A DNA stretch of 64,000 bases from Liolophura sinensis. Taxonomy: Eukaryota; Mollusca; Polyplacophora; Chitonida; Chitonidae. The stretch is from contig NC_088307.1 in assembly GCF_032854445.1 (NCBI RefSeq), forward strand, positions 29,170,484 through 29,234,483. The letters run 5' to 3'. A program made the translations under genes and the position numbers. The notes below the pieces were generated by a model that worked only from the letters and a program-made list of their open reading frames with translations, made no database searches and was not told the origin of the DNA. Below, piece after piece: positions 13,801 through 23,267 of this stretch; positions within the stretch are counted from its first letter, which is position 1, and every line of letters begins with the position of its first letter.

Positions 13801-16383
13801 GGGTCCTAACTCCTTAGACATAGCTCCTAGGTAAGTGAAACAAGAGGGGTTTTTTGGGGGTTTTTTTCAAACGGCGTAAGCTGAATATTAATTAGGCTAC
13901 TCTCCGCCCTCAAAGTCTATGGCGTATGGTCCCGTCCTTATGTCTTTCGGTGCTTCCGTCCATCTGCCTGTCTGTGTGCCCGTCAGTCTGTCTGTCCATG
14001 CGTCCATTCTTCTGTGTGTCTGCACTTCAGTTCTTCTGTCAGACCGTGTTTCCTTTGTTATGACTGCCCGTGCTCCCGCCCTTATGTCTTTCCGTGCTTC
14101 CGTCCATCTGCATGTCTGTGTGTCCGTCAATCTGTCTGTCCATGCGTCCGACAGTCAATTTGTCTGCTGGACCGTCAAATTGCCCCCATCTTCGTGACAG
14201 CCATAACCCTGAACCTAATGAAAGGAAATTCCCTTTTGCTGAGATAATCATTGTGACTCTTGTGACTCTGACATGTCTTCGTGCATTGTTGTCTAAAGTT
14301 GCGTAGAATATTTATTCATTTATTTGATTGATGTTTTACGTTGTACTATTTCACTTATAAGTGACGGGGGGGGGGGGGGCAGCATTATGGTGGAGGGTGT
14401 TGGCAGATCTTACCACGCACGGGAGGAAGCCATCATGAACTGGACTTGAACTCACAGCAGTCTGCGTGGAACCGAGGAGTGTTGCAATTCACTGCTATCT
14501 TTTATTTATTACAGCTGAATATAAACATTCAGTCCCGCAGCGACAAGCACCAAGACAAACCTGATCAGTTATTTACACTTACCCTGTTCACATTAAAAAA
14601 TTAATTCTATTAATGACTTCATCAATCCGTGTCTATCTCACATGAACCGGACGTGCGAGAATAAAATAACTTCAGCTCCACAGAGTGCGATCGTTTTACG
14701 CATGAATAGTGTATAGAGCAATGGAACGGGCTGTGTATACGGCACTTGTGCTTGGTCAAGCCTGAATGTAACATCTGGTGCAAGTAGCCCACGTGGCATT
14801 TAGAACGGTCTGTTTTGTTGCAAAAGTTCACTCCCTTGCAAAAGGAAACAAATGCTGCGATTGACAAAGAAACGCACGGCTTGATACACGTCACCCTTGT
14901 CCTAGTGAGGTGGTGTGAGAGGTGACATGTTTTGTTTCAAACCGGAATTTTTTTTTGTGATCGAGACATGTTAAAGATTGCGTCCTTTCGCTTTTATTTC
15001 GGCTAAATTTTAGTCAAAAATATAACTTTGAAGTGATTTGCTTATATTTCTAGGTTCTCTGGCGAAATCTGGGGTCTGTCCAACACCGTGGCTACAATGC
15101 CCGGAATGATAGCTCCTATTGTCAACGGCGTGCTGACACCGAATGTAAGTTTGGTCTGTGCTACAATACATTATCGTGTTTAAGGCCAGTGTAAAGTGCA
15201 CATATTTTCCCGCACATCCCATTTTCCGAGGTGTCTGGAACAGAAATAAAAGGAACAAGCCCCCCCCCCCCCCCCCACCTCCCGCCGTTTACCCACACCA
15301 CTAGTTGCGTTATCCACTATGAATGTGAAATATAACAGGTTTTGGTTGAATACAGTTACCCACCTTGCAGATGTAAAATCGCCACAGTACGACCATCGTA
15401 CAGATTAACATTCAAAGAATGTTTAGTAGGGGTTTTTTAACCGTCAGCTTTTCAGAGGGTTGCTGAGTGGTGCCTGGTGATATAACGTCCAGATCTGCAC
15501 GGTAGGTAATTCCATGAAGAGGATACATTTTCACAAAAGTTGATAGATTCCACGTTTATAATGTATATGGCCACTAGTGGTTATGATAAATGTGGTTTGG
15601 TTCCTTTTATTTCTCATTTTCAGACATCTTTCAAAATGTTAGTGCTGGAAAATTTGGTCATTATACTATTATCTTCATTGAATGTATAAAGAGACGGCTG
15701 GTGATCGCCTTGCAGAAAGTATACTTACCACATTAGTTTTGTATTTGTTTTGTTTGTTTTCTAAAATGTATTTGATTCCATTGATTCAGAAAGTTCTCAA
15801 GAACATGTTGCTTCTGCCAAAGACGGAGGTTAACTTTATGCCAGGCGAAACCACTATGTGGAGAGACATTTTCTTGTTAAAAATATGAATCGTTACTCAT
15901 CTTTATGCTATTTATTTCATTGGTGTTTTACGCCTTATTCAAGAATATTTCACTTATACGAAGGCGGATAGCATTATAATTGGTGGAAACCGTGCAGAGC
16001 CCGGGGGAAACCCTCGATCATAGGCAGGTTGCCGGCAGACCTTCCCTGGTACGTATGAGAAAACTTGACGATAATATTTGGGATTTCGCATTACATAAAT
16101 TATATCTTCAAAGAAGTTTTATTTATCCAGGACAATGAGTGTAATTTTGCTAACATTCCACATATATTGTCTTGTTTTGTTTTGTGTTCAGGGAACGCAA
16201 GAAGAATGGCAGACAGTCTTTTATCTTTGTGCTGGATTTTCTCTCCTCAAGACCGTCGTATTTGTCATATTCGTCAAAGGTCACGTGCTGCCATGGGCAA
16301 CCGGAAACGTTTCCGTGGGAACGGAGATAGCCTCACCCATGTTAACAGAAGTGGCATTGAGGACGTCTGTGGTTACAGCGTGA
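1783..16383 (+). CDS. SLC17-family transporter (sialin/vesicular anion transporter-like), 11-exon gene
   Basis: Spliced gene assembled by eye from 11 exons: 1783-1843, 3643-3914, 4876-5109, 5805-5892, 7646-7740, 7836-7966, 11715-11870, 12744-12876, 13680-13830, 15054-15144, 16192-16383. Total is 1604 nt, and 1605 (535 codons with stop) if the one missing base in exon 5 is allowed. All introns are GT-AG and the phases agree. SLC17 landmarks in order: first membrane helix with MRANLGFAIV (compare RCNLGVAIV of vesicular glutamate transporters); a luminal loop with N-glycosylation sequons NAT, NDS and NFS; FYFGYIVTQIPGGWLARRYG; WAPPLERSKL; NWTVATLLTGLPTYMKEVL; PGMIAPIVNGVLTP. Members are 12-helix, H+- or Na+-coupled organic anion carriers of lysosomes, vesicles or plasma membrane. 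The substrate (sialic acid, acidic amino acid, phosphate, nucleotide) cannot be told from this sequence. Family assignment is firm, subfamily is not. Confidence 0.9.
2829..3196 (-). mobile_element. tRNA-derived SINE, family B
   Basis: On the - strand it begins ACCGGCCCGGATAGCACAGTTGG with GGTAGAGCGTCC (A box) and GGATCAATCCTTGATCGAGT (B box). It carries AGGAAGTTGTAACTTCC in the body, then TGAGTACGACGTTAAACCCC and a CACTCACT tail. Both this copy and the one at 8.7 kb end in the same TACGACGTTAAAC motif. Confidence 0.85.
3375..3533 (+). mobile_element. SINE family A, 3' part
   Basis: Body and tail only: GGTCTGTCAGCAACCTGCGG, TTTCCTCCCACCATAATGCTGG, then ACGGTGTAAAACACCAATC and AAATAAATAAA. The tRNA-like head is missing. 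Confidence 0.85.
3643..3914 (+). CDS. SLC17 exon 2 (first membrane helix and luminal loop)
   Basis: Acceptor TTTCTCTTTTTCAG precedes it and donor GTATGT follows. It encodes residues about 21-111: a basic RRYQ just before the first helix, MRANLGFAIV at the helix end, then a polar loop with three N-X-S/T sequons as in sialin and the vesicular glutamate transporters. It ends in phase 0 at SLIGQ. Confidence 0.9.
4056..4290 (-). mobile_element. SINE family A copy
   Basis: TTATTTGATTGGTGTTTTAC at the left marks the tail. Body and B-box region (TGGACTTGAATTCACAGCG) follow, and the head is partly preserved to about 4290. It lies in SLC17 intron 2. Confidence 0.8.
4317..4560 (-). mobile_element. SINE family A copy, divergent
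   Basis: Directly follows the previous copy in the same orientation: TGATTGGTGTTTCAAGCCGT tail, then a rearranged body and CATGAACTGGACTCACTGG. Older than its neighbour by its divergence. Confidence 0.7.
4876..5109 (+). CDS. SLC17 exon 3 (helices 2-4)
   Basis: Phase 0 on both sides, 78 codons. It encodes GGEFTWDRSLQ, then the family signature FYFGYIVTQIPGGWLARRYG and a hydrophobic pair of helices ending RVVAGLAS before GTAAGT. The F-x-W-D and G-Y-x-x-T-Q-I-P-G-G-W motifs are diagnostic of SLC17 anion/cation symporters. Confidence 0.95.
5205..5630. repeat. Intronic minisatellite, ~45-bp unit (SLC17 intron 3)
   Basis: About nine diverged copies around GGTGACCAACCACATGCCTT and GTCTATAGATGGAAATCGG. 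Unit lengths vary and the copies are old. Confidence 0.8.
5805..5892 (+). CDS. SLC17 exon 4
   Basis: Begins after TTGTTTCAG and ends one base into a codon before GTACGT. It encodes GMVFPAMSCLWGRWAPP followed by LERSKLFAIQQL. The W-x-P-P-L-E-R-S motif of the central cytoplasmic side of the SLC17 fold is clear. The 43-bp tandem array that follows in the intron resembles this exon's 3' end. Confidence 0.95.
5893..6345. repeat. Minisatellite, 43-bp unit, starting at the SLC17 exon 4 donor
   Basis: About ten copies of CAACAGTTACATGTAGGTCC plus GCACAGGCCTATTCCAAATGT. The first unit reads CAGCAGTTAGGTACGTTCAGG and TATTTTCCAATGTCTC, i.e. the exon 4 end, its donor and the intron start. The array therefore appears to have grown from that junction. 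Confidence 0.8.
6515..7440. repeat. Minisatellite, 44-bp unit (SLC17 intron 4)
   Basis: About 20 copies of GCGGGCCTTGCGGTGTTTAC plus CTAACTGTCCCCCGCTTCTT. GC-rich compared with its surroundings. Open frames across it are a product of the repetition. Confidence 0.9.
7441..7645. other. AT-rich intron end with long pyrimidine tracts
   Basis: T-rich stretch leading to the SLC17 exon 5 acceptor. No other feature is seen. Confidence 0.5.
7646..7740 (+). CDS. SLC17 exon 5, with 1-base deletion
   Basis: Starts after TTAACAG in the correct phase with GIPLGSVLALFISG, then loses frame. The expected continuation ILCDYGFDNGWGSIFYVIG is present one frame over. One base is missing at about 7683-7687, where GGATTC stands for an expected GGAATTC. 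Phase arithmetic agrees: 95 nt leaves the next exon out of frame, 96 restores it. The cause is either an assembly error or a true lesion. Confidence 0.85.
7836..7966 (+). CDS. SLC17 exon 6
   Basis: Acceptor TTGATAG, donor GTGAGT, phase 1 in and 0 out. It encodes a helix (GLAWVVSWFLVVHDSP) and then the conserved cytoplasmic H-P-x-I-S-x-x-E-R-x-x-I-E segment seen in SLC17 proteins (HPKISDQERQFIERAIG). Confidence 0.93.
8535..8690 (+). mobile_element. SINE family A, 3' part
   Basis: GGTCTTGCAGCAACCTGCGG, TTTCCTCCCACCATAATGCTGG, and CGGCGTAAAACACCAACGA with an AAATAAATAAA tail. The head is absent. It lies in SLC17 intron 6. Confidence 0.85.
8726..9078 (-). mobile_element. SINE family B, second copy
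   Basis: Same layout as 2829-3196: TGAGTGAGTGAGTGAGTGCT at the tail, GACGGATTTCCACCGCTCTT body, CGCTCTACCAACTGTGCTAT at the head. A short internal deletion removes part of the centre. Confidence 0.85.
9340..11660 (-). mobile_element. Reverse-transcriptase retroelement, probably Penelope-like, in SLC17 intron 6
   Basis: Contains a reverse transcriptase readable from about 11642 to 10130 on the - strand. Downstream sequence 9340-10220 recurs at 51.7-52.6 kb, partly in both orientations, and at 55.5 kb, which marks it as part of the element. Ends are not defined; I see no long terminal repeat. The protein type (GIPMGTSCAPLLADL, YTDD, LYDKRDNFNF) is one I associate with Penelope-like elements, but the class is not proven. 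Confidence 0.75.
10311..11642 (-). pseudogene. Reverse transcriptase ORF with one in-frame stop and a 3' frameshift
   Basis: Two open stretches in the same frame (11642-11046 and 11027-10311) are separated by a single TAA at 11043-11045. The first has the fingers motif PQLYWIPKMHKSPYKARFI. The second has DFSTLYTTIPH, GIPMGTSCAPLLADLYLFS, the catalytic Y-T-D-D (RYTDDLLAL), then SLDLKETKDS, FYLDLYLY and LYDKRDNFNFGIVNYPYLDS. It stops at AYG*, but the family's C-terminal part continues in another frame as RSCVNCDDFNLRNNLL and FLRFYNEYNTLFGRYGQ to about 10130. It is a recent, nearly intact copy, probably no longer coding as read. Confidence 0.85.
11715..11870 (+). CDS. SLC17 exon 7
   Basis: 52 codons, phase 0 at both ends, acceptor TTTGACAG and donor GTCTGG. 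It encodes TPWRKLLTSSAVWAGVVAH and NWTVATLLTGLPTYMKEVL, matching the family's helix-7 region (N-W-T, L-P-T-Y-M-K-E-V-L). A decayed duplicate of its second half lies just downstream at about 11953-12060. Confidence 0.95.
11953..12060 (+). pseudogene. Decayed tandem copy of the end of SLC17 exon 7 plus its donor
   Basis: The stretch from GACAGTGGCGACTCTGCTG through CCTTTGACACCAAACAG and the following intronic GTTACATAGACAGTCAGTG parallels about 11798-11905 closely. The copy carries an extra base after GACCGG, which gives an in-frame TGA, and its donor is GTGGGG. It is best read as a single tandem duplication across the exon 7 / intron boundary that has since decayed. Confidence 0.8.
12316..12458 (+). 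mobile_element. SINE family A, 3' part
   Basis: GTACGTGGGAAGGTCTTTGG start, CTCTGCCAGGTTTCCTCCAA, ACGGCGTGAAACATCAAATA tail. Truncated and diverged. Confidence 0.8.
12744..12876 (+). CDS. SLC17 exon 8
   Basis: Acceptor ACATTTTCAG, donor GTAAGT, phase 0 in and 1 out. It encodes NGVLSAVPALCGVSAIPLIG and a hydrophilic stretch ending RRLFESI. This matches the N-G-x-x-S-A-x-P start of helix 8 and the following loop with R-R-x-F in SLC17 proteins. Confidence 0.93.
13680..13830 (+). CDS. SLC17 exon 9
   Basis: Follows TTAATTGTAG and ends before GTAAGTG in phase 2. It encodes GIGGALFMMLTGFV, a polar turn (CENR), a second helix (LLAVVYLSLGTVCLDAV), and GPNSLDIAP. The N-x-x-D-I-A-P motif is characteristic of the family. 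Confidence 0.93.
13915..14165. repeat. Two ~145-bp direct copies of a CTGT/TCCGTC-rich sequence
   Basis: CTTATGTCTTTCGGTGCTTCC at 13937 and CTTATGTCTTTCCGTGCTTCC at 14082 head two similar blocks rich in TCTGTCTGTCC. Intronic in SLC17. Confidence 0.8.
14310..14480 (-). mobile_element. SINE family A fragment
   Basis: Tail TTTATTTGATTGATGTTTTAC, a G11 run inside the body, and B-box-side sequence AACTGGACTTGAACTCACAG. Internally deleted. Confidence 0.75.
15054..15144 (+). CDS. SLC17 exon 10
   Basis: Acceptor ATATTTCTAG, donor GTAAGT, phase 2 in and 0 out. It encodes RFSGEIWGLSNTVATMPGM followed by IAPIVNGVLTPN, matching helix 11 of SLC17 carriers (G-x-x-N-T-x-A-T-x-P-G-M). Confidence 0.94.
15905..16055 (-). 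mobile_element. SINE family A fragment
   Basis: Tail TTATTTCATTGGTGTTTTAC and body AGAGCCCGGGGGAAACCCTC up to GACCTTCCCTGGTACG. The head is missing. It sits just before the terminal SLC17 exon. Confidence 0.8.
16192..16383 (+). CDS. SLC17 terminal exon with stop codon
   Basis: Acceptor TTTGTGTTCAG. It encodes GTQEEWQTVFYLCAGFSLL, a last helix (VVFVIFVKG) and a cytoplasmic tail to TGA at 16381. E-E-W-Q-x-V-F-Y is conserved at the start of helix 12. The tail is about 30 residues. I see no AATAAA close downstream, so the end of the transcript is not placed. Confidence 0.93.
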   Translation, partial: GTQEEWQTVFYLCAGFSLLKTVVFVIFVKGHVLPWATGNVSVGTEIASPMLTEVALRTSVVTA

Positions 16384-16725
16384 CGATAACGATTCAGATA
16401 AAGTATACACCGGTACCTGTATTACATAACTACCCTTGCCAGAGAAATGGACTTTTCAAGATTTAGTCTCATTTATTGAACATTCCTCTAGTGATATCCA
16501 CGACATTCCACAATCGCAGTTTTGTAAATCTTAAAGATCCCACATAAAGCAGGGTATAAGTAAGTTGCACATCTACCTCCAGGGAACTACATTACTAGTA
16601 AATGCGCGTTCATATCAAATGATAGCTGTGTGCTAAATATATACGGATTTTGTCCATCATTCTACCTGCCATTCCCTTGATTTGAAGAGTAGTCTGGTAC
16701 AAGTATGTCCCTATGGGTGTTGGTT
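16384..16725. other. 3' flank of the SLC17 gene
   Basis: Unique sequence between the stop codon and the 35-bp array, presumably holding the 3' untranslated region. I see no clear AATAAA. Confidence 0.4.
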
Positions 16726-19700
16726 TCAGTGCTCTAACTGTCCTCCCAGGGGTAGAAGTGAATGTGCTCTAACTGTTCTCCCAGGGGTAGGAGTGAATGT
16801 GCTTTAACTGTTCTCCCAGGGGTAGGAGTGAATGTGCTCTAACTGTTCTCCCAGGGGTAGGAGTGAATGTACTCTAACTGTTCTCCCAGGGGTAGGAGTG
16901 AATGTGCTCTAACTGTCCTCCCAGGGGTAGGAGTGAATGTGCTCTAACTGTTCTCCCAGGGGTAGGAGTGAATGTGCTCTAACTGTTCTCCCAGGGGTAG
17001 GAGTGAATGTGCTCTAACTGTCCTCCCAGGGGTAGGAGTGAATGTGCTCTAACTGTCCTCCAGGGGTAGGAGTGAATGTGCTCTAACTGTCCTCCCAGGG
17101 GTAGGAGTGAATGTGCTCTAACTGTTCTCCCAAGGGTAGGAGTGAATGTGCTCTAACTGTTCTCCCAGGGGTAGGAGTGAATGTGCTCTAACTCTTCTCC
17201 CAGGGGTAGGAGTGAATGTGCTCTAACTGTTCTCCCAGGGGTAGGAGTGAATGTGCTCTAACTGTTCTCCCAGGGGTAGGAGTAAATGTGCTCTAACTGT
17301 CCTCCCAGGGGTAGGAGTGAATGTGCTCTAACTGTTCTGCCAGGGGTAGGAGTGAATGTGCTCTAACTGTTTTCCCAGGGGTAGGAGTGAATGTGCTCTA
17401 ACTGTTCTCCCAGGGGTAGGAGTGAATGTGCTCTAACTGTTCTCCCAGGGGTAGGAGTGAATGTGCTCTCTGTCCTCCCAGGGGTAGGAGTGAATGTGCT
17501 CTAACTGTCCTCCCAGGGGTAGGAGTGAATGTGCTCTAACTGTTCTCCCAGGGGTAGGAGTGAATGTGCTCTAACTGTTCTCCCAGGGGTAGGAGTGAAT
17601 GTGCTCTAACTGTCCTCCCAGGGGTAGGAGTGAATGTGCTCTAACTGTCCTCCCAGGGGTAGGAGTGAATGTGCTCTAACTGTTCTTCCAGGGGTAGGAG
17701 TGAATGTGCTCTAACTGTCCTCCCAGGGGTAGGAGTGAATGTGCTCTAACTGTTCTCCCAGGGGTAGGAGTGAATGTGCTCTAACTGTCCTCCCAGGGGT
17801 AGGAGTGAATGTGCTCTAACTGTTCTCCCAGGGGTAGGAGTGAATGTGCTCTAACTGTTCTCCCAGGGGTAGGAGTGAATGTGCTCTAACTGTTCTCCCA
17901 GGGGTAGGAGTGAATGTGCTCTAACTTTTCTAACAGGGGTAGGAGTGAATGTGCTCTAACTGTTCTCCCAGGGGTAGGAGTGAATGTGCTCTAACTGTTC
18001 TCCCAGGGGTAGGAGTGAACGTGCTCTAACTGTTCTCCCAGGGGTAGGAGTGAATGTGCTCTAACTGTTCTTCCAGGGGTAGGAGTGAATGTGCTCTAAC
18101 TGTTCTCCCAGGGGTAGGAGTGAATGTGCTCTAACTGTCCTCCCAGGGGTAGGAGTGAATGTGCTCTAACTGTCCTCCAAAGAGTAGGAGTGAATGTGCT
18201 CTAACTGTTCTCCCTGGGGTAGGGGTGAATGTGCTCTAACTGTTCTCCCAAGAATAGGAGTGAATGTGCTCTAACTGTTCTCCCAAGAGTAGGAGTGAAT
18301 GTGCTCTAAATGTCCCCTCATGGGCCGGAGTGAAAGTGATCTAAGTGTTGCTTCATTGTCCGGAGTGAATGTGCTGTAAGTGTTCTCTCATGGTCTGAAG
18401 TGAATGTGCTGTAAGTGTTCTCTCATGGTCCGGAGTGAATGTGCTCTAACTGTCCTCCCAGGGGTAGGAGTGAATGTGCTCTAACTGTCCTCCCAGGGGT
18501 AGGAGTGAATGTGCTCTAACTGTTCTCCCAAGGGTAGGAGTGAATGTGCTCTAACTGTTCTCCCAGGGGTAGGAGTGAATGTGCTCTAACTCTTCTCCCA
18601 GGGGTAGGAGTGAATGTGCTCTAACTGTTCTCCCAGGGGTAGGAGTGAATGTGCTCTAACTGTTCTCCCAGGGGTAGGAGTGAATGTGCTCTAACTGTCC
18701 TCCCAGGGGTAGGAGTGAATGTGCTCTAACTGTTCTCCCAGGGGTAGGAGTGAATGTGCTCTAACTGTTTTCCCAGGGGTAGGAGTGAATGTGCTCTAAC
18801 TGTTCTCCCAGGGGTAGGAGTGAATGTGCTCTAACTGTTCTCCCAGGGGTAGGAGTGAATGTGCTCTCTGTCCTCCCAGGGGTAGGAGTGAATGTGCTCT
18901 AACTGTCCTCCCAGGGGTAGGAGTGAATGTGTTCTAACTGTTCTGCCAGGGGTAGGAGTGAATGTGCTCTAACTGCTCTCCCAGGGGTAGGAGTGAATGT
19001 GCTCTAACTGTCCTCCCAGGGGTAGGAGTGAATGTGCTCTAACTGTTCTCCCAGGGGTAGGAGTGAATGTGCTCTAACTGTTCTTCCAGGGGTAGGAGTG
19101 AATGTGCTCTAACTGTCCTCCCAGGGGTAGGAGTGAATGTGCTCTAACTGTCCTCCCTGGGGTAGGGGTGAATGTGCTCTAACTGTTCTCCCAAGAATAG
19201 GAGTGAATGTGCTCTAACTGTTCTCCCAGGGGTAGGAGTGAACGTGCTCTAACTGTTCTCCCAGGGGTAGGAGTGAATGTGCTCTAACTGTTCTTCCAGG
19301 GGTAGGAGTGAATGTGCTCTAACTGTTCTCCCAGGGGTAGGAGTGAATGTGCTCTAACTGTCCTCCCAGGGGTAGGAGTGAATGTGCTCTAACTGTCCTC
19401 CCAGGGGTAGGAGTGAATGTGCTCTAACTGTTCTCCCTGGGGTAGGGGTGAATGTGCTCTAACTGTTCTCCCAAGAATAGGAGTGAATGTGCTCTAACTG
19501 TTCTCCCAAGAGTAGGAGTGAATGTGCTCTAAATGTCCCCTCATGGGCCGGAGTGAAAGTGATCTAAGTGTTGCTTCATTGTCCGGAGTGAATGTGCTGT
19601 AAGTGTTCTCTCATGGTCTGAAGTGAATGTGCTGTAAGTGTTCTCTCATGGTCCGGAGTGAATGTGCTGTAAGTGTTCTCTCTTGGTCCAGAGTGAATGT

Positions 19701-22700
19701 GCTTTAAGTGTTCCTTCATGGGCCGGAGGGAATATGCTCTAGGTGTTTCCCATGGGCCGGAGTGAATGTGCTGTAAGTGTTCTCTCTTGGTCCGGAGTGA
19801 ATGTGCTCTAAGTGTTCTCTCTTGGTCCGGAGTGAATGTGCTCTAAGTGTTCCTTCATGGGCCGCGTGAATATGCTGGAAGTGTTTTCCCATGGGTCGGA
19901 GTGAATATGCTCTAAGTGTTTTCCCATGGGTCGGAGTGAATGTGCTCTGTGTATTACCCCATGCATCGGATTAAGTGTGTTCTCACTAATCCCTACAAAG
20001 TCGGAGTGAGTGTAATCTAAATATTCCCTCATGGGTCGGAATGGGTGTGCTGTAATTATTCCCCCATGTGTGGGATTGACTTTGTTCTGACTATTCACAC
20101 TTGGGTGGGAATGAGCAGGGTCTAATGATTCCCCCAAGGGTCGGAGTGAGTGTACTATAAGTATTCCCTCATAAATCGGAGTGAATGTCCTCTAACTGTT
20201 CTCCCAGGGGTAGGAGTGAATGTGCTCTAACTTTTCTCCCAGGGGTAGGAGTGAATGTGCTCTAACTGTTCTCCCAGGGGTAGGAGTGAATGTGCTCTAA
20301 CTGTTCTCCCAGGGGTAGGAGTGAATGTGCTCTAACTGTTCTCCCAGGGGTAGGAGTGAATGTGCTCTAACTGTTCTCCCAGGGGTAGGAGTGAATGTGC
20401 TCTAACTGTCCTCCCAGGGGTAGGAGTGAATGTGCTCTAACTGTTTTCCCAGGGGTAGGAGTGAATGTGCTCTAACTGTCCTCCCAGGGGTAGGAGTGAA
20501 TGTGCTCTAACTGTTCTCCCAGGGGTAGGAGTGAATGTGCTCTAACTGTCCTCCCAGGGGTAGGAGTGAATGTGCTCTAACTGTTCTCCCAGGGGTAGAA
20601 GTGAATGTGCTCTAACTGTCCTCCCAGGGGTAGGAGTGAATGTGCTCTAACTGTTCTCCCAGGGGTAGGAGTGAATGTGCTCTAACTGTTCTCCCAGGGG
20701 TAGGAGAGAATGTGCTCTAACTGTTCTCCCAGGGGTAGGAGTGAATGTGCTCTTACTGTCCTCCCAGGGGTAGGAGTGAATGTGCCCTAACTGTTCTCCC
20801 AGGGGTAGGAGTGAATGTGCTCTAACTGTTCTCCCAGGGGTAGGAGTGAATGTGCTCTAATTGTTCTCCCAGGGGTAGGAGTGAATGTGCTCTAACTGTT
20901 CTCCCAGTTGTAGGAGTGAATGTGCTCTAACTGTCCTCCCAGGGTAGGAGTGAATGTGCTCTAACTGTTCTCCCAGGGGTAGGAGTGAATGTGCTCTAAC
21001 TGTTCTCCCAGGGGTAGGAGTGAATGTGCTCTAACTGTCCTCCCAGGGGTAGGAGTGAATGTGCTCTAACTGTTCTCCCAGGGGTAGGAGTGAATGTCCT
21101 CTAACTGTTCTCCCAGGGGTAGGAGTGAATGTGCTCTAACTGTTCTCCCAGGGGTAAGAGTGAATGTGCTCTAAATGTTCTCCCAAGAGTAGGAGTGAAT
21201 GTGCTCTAACTGTTCTCCCAAGAGTAGGAGTGAATGTGCTCTAAATGTCCCCTCATGGGCCGGAGTGAAAGTGATCTAAGTGTTGCTTCATTGTCCGGAG
21301 TGAATGTGCTCTAAGTGTTCTCTCATGGTTCGAAGTGAATGTGCTGTAAGTGTTCTCTCTTGGTCCGGAGTGAATGTGCTCTAAGTGTTCTCTCTTGGCC
21401 CGGAGTGAATGTGCTCTAAGTGTTCCTTCATGGGCCGGAGTGAATATGCTCTAAGTGTTTCCCATGGGCCGGAGTGAATGTGCTCTAAGTGTTCTCTCTT
21501 GGTCCGGAGTGAATGTGCTCTATGTGTTCCTTTATGGGCCGGAGTGAATATGCTCTAAGTGTTTTCCCATGGGTCGGAGTGAATATGCTCTAAGTGTTTT
21601 CCCATGGATCGGAGTGAATGTGCTCTGTGTATTCCCCAATGGATCGGATTAAGTGTGTTCTCACTAATCCCTACAAAGTCGGAGTGATTGTGATCTAAAT
21701 ATTCCCTCATGGGTCGGAATGAGTGTGCTGTAAGTATTCCCCCATGTGTGGTATTGACTTTGTTCTGACTATTCACACTTGGGTGGGAATGAGCAGGGTC
21801 TAATGATTCCCCCAGTGAGTGTACTATAAGTATTCCCTCATAAATCGGAGTGAATATGCTTTAAGTGTCCCCCATGGGTCAAAATGAGTGTGCTGTAAGT
21901 ATTCCAATAAGGATTGGCGTGAGTGTGCTCTTAGTATTCCCAATAGTTCTGAGCGAGTATGCTCTAAATATTTCTCTTGGGTCTGAGTGAGTGTGCTCTA
22001 AGTATTTCTCCATGTGTCGGAGTCAGTGTGCTCTAAGTATCTCCCAATAGGTTGGAATGAGTGTGTTCTAAGTATTCCTAATGGGTCGAATTCAGCGTGT
22101 TCTTTCAAAGTTTTCCCCCATTTGTAGAAGTGAGTGTGCTCTAAGTATTTCCCTAGTGGTCTATGTATTCCTTCACGGGTCAGAGTGACTATGCTCTAAG
22201 TATTCCTTCACGGTCATAGTGAATGTGCTTTAAGTATTCCCTCACGGGTCAGAGTGACTATGCTCTGTGTATTCCCTCACGGGTCAGAGTGACTATGCTC
22301 TAAGTATTCCTTCACGGGTCAGAGTGAATATGTTCTAAGTATTCCCTCACGGGTCAGAGTGTCTATGCTCTGTGTATTCCCTCATGGGTCAGAGTGACTA
22401 TGCTCTATGTATTCCTTCACGGGTCAGAGTGAATATGTTCTAAGTATTCCCTCATGGGTCAAAGTGACTATGCTCTTTGTATTCCTTCACGGGTCAGAGT
22501 GACTATGCTCTATGTATTCCCTCACGGGTCAGAGTGTCTATGCTCTATGTATTCCTTCACGGGTCAGAGTGAATGTGCTTTAAGTATTCCCTCACGGGTC
22601 AGAGTGACTATGCTCTATGTATTCCTTCACGGGTCAGAGTGACTATGCTCTATTTATTCCTTCACGGTCAGAGTCACTGTGCTCTAATTATTTCCATGTG

Positions 22701-23240
22701 AGCAAAATGTGTTTGATTCCCTAATGTTGGAGAGGTAGTGTGCTTTAAGTGTTTTCTTATGGGTCAGAGGGACTGTGCTTTAAGTATCTGCCCATAACTC
22801 TGAGAGACTGTGCTTTAAGTATCTCCCCATGGGTTGGAATGAGTGGTTTCTAAGTATTCCTTTATGTGTCGAAGTGAGTGTGCTCTTTCAAAGTTTTCCC
22901 TCTTATGTAGGAGTGAGTGTGGTCTAAGTATATCTTCTATTGGTCGGAGTGATTGTACTCTAAGCGTTCCCCCATCGGTAGAAATGAGTGTGCTGCAAGT
23001 ATTCCCATATGGGTCGGAGTGAGTGTGCTGCAAGTATTCCCATATGGGTCGGAGTGAGTGTGCTGCAAGTATTCCCCCATGGTTCGGATTGAATGTCCTC
23101 TAAATATTTTGCATGGCTCGGAGGTGGCTGTGTTCTAGGTATTCCCATATGCGTCGGAGTGTGTGTGCTCTAAGTATTTCCCCATGGGTCGGAGTGGGTG
23201 TGCTCTAAGGGTACTCTCATGAGTCGGAGTGAGTATGCAA
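16726..23240. repeat. Large minisatellite, 35-bp unit, about 6.5 kb
   Basis: Consensus GGGTAGGAGTGAATGTGCTC plus TAACTGTTCTCCCAG, period 35 (for example 16823 to 16858), close to 185 units. Units 16.7-18.3, 18.4-19.5 and 20.2-21.2 kb are nearly identical. Between and after them lie diverged types (CATGGGCCGGAGTGAATG, TAAGTATTCCCTCACGGGTC), which dominate from about 21.2 kb to the right end. Block-level duplications of roughly 1.2-1.4 kb are visible. It lies between the convergent 3' ends of both genes. Confidence 0.95.
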
Positions 23241-23267
23241 AATGTGCTGTCAGTTTAGACATACTGA

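Noticed and set aside
16726-23240. CRISPR-like or regular repeat-spacer array
   Set aside because: Units are directly contiguous with no unique spacers, in a eukaryotic gene-rich setting. It is a minisatellite.
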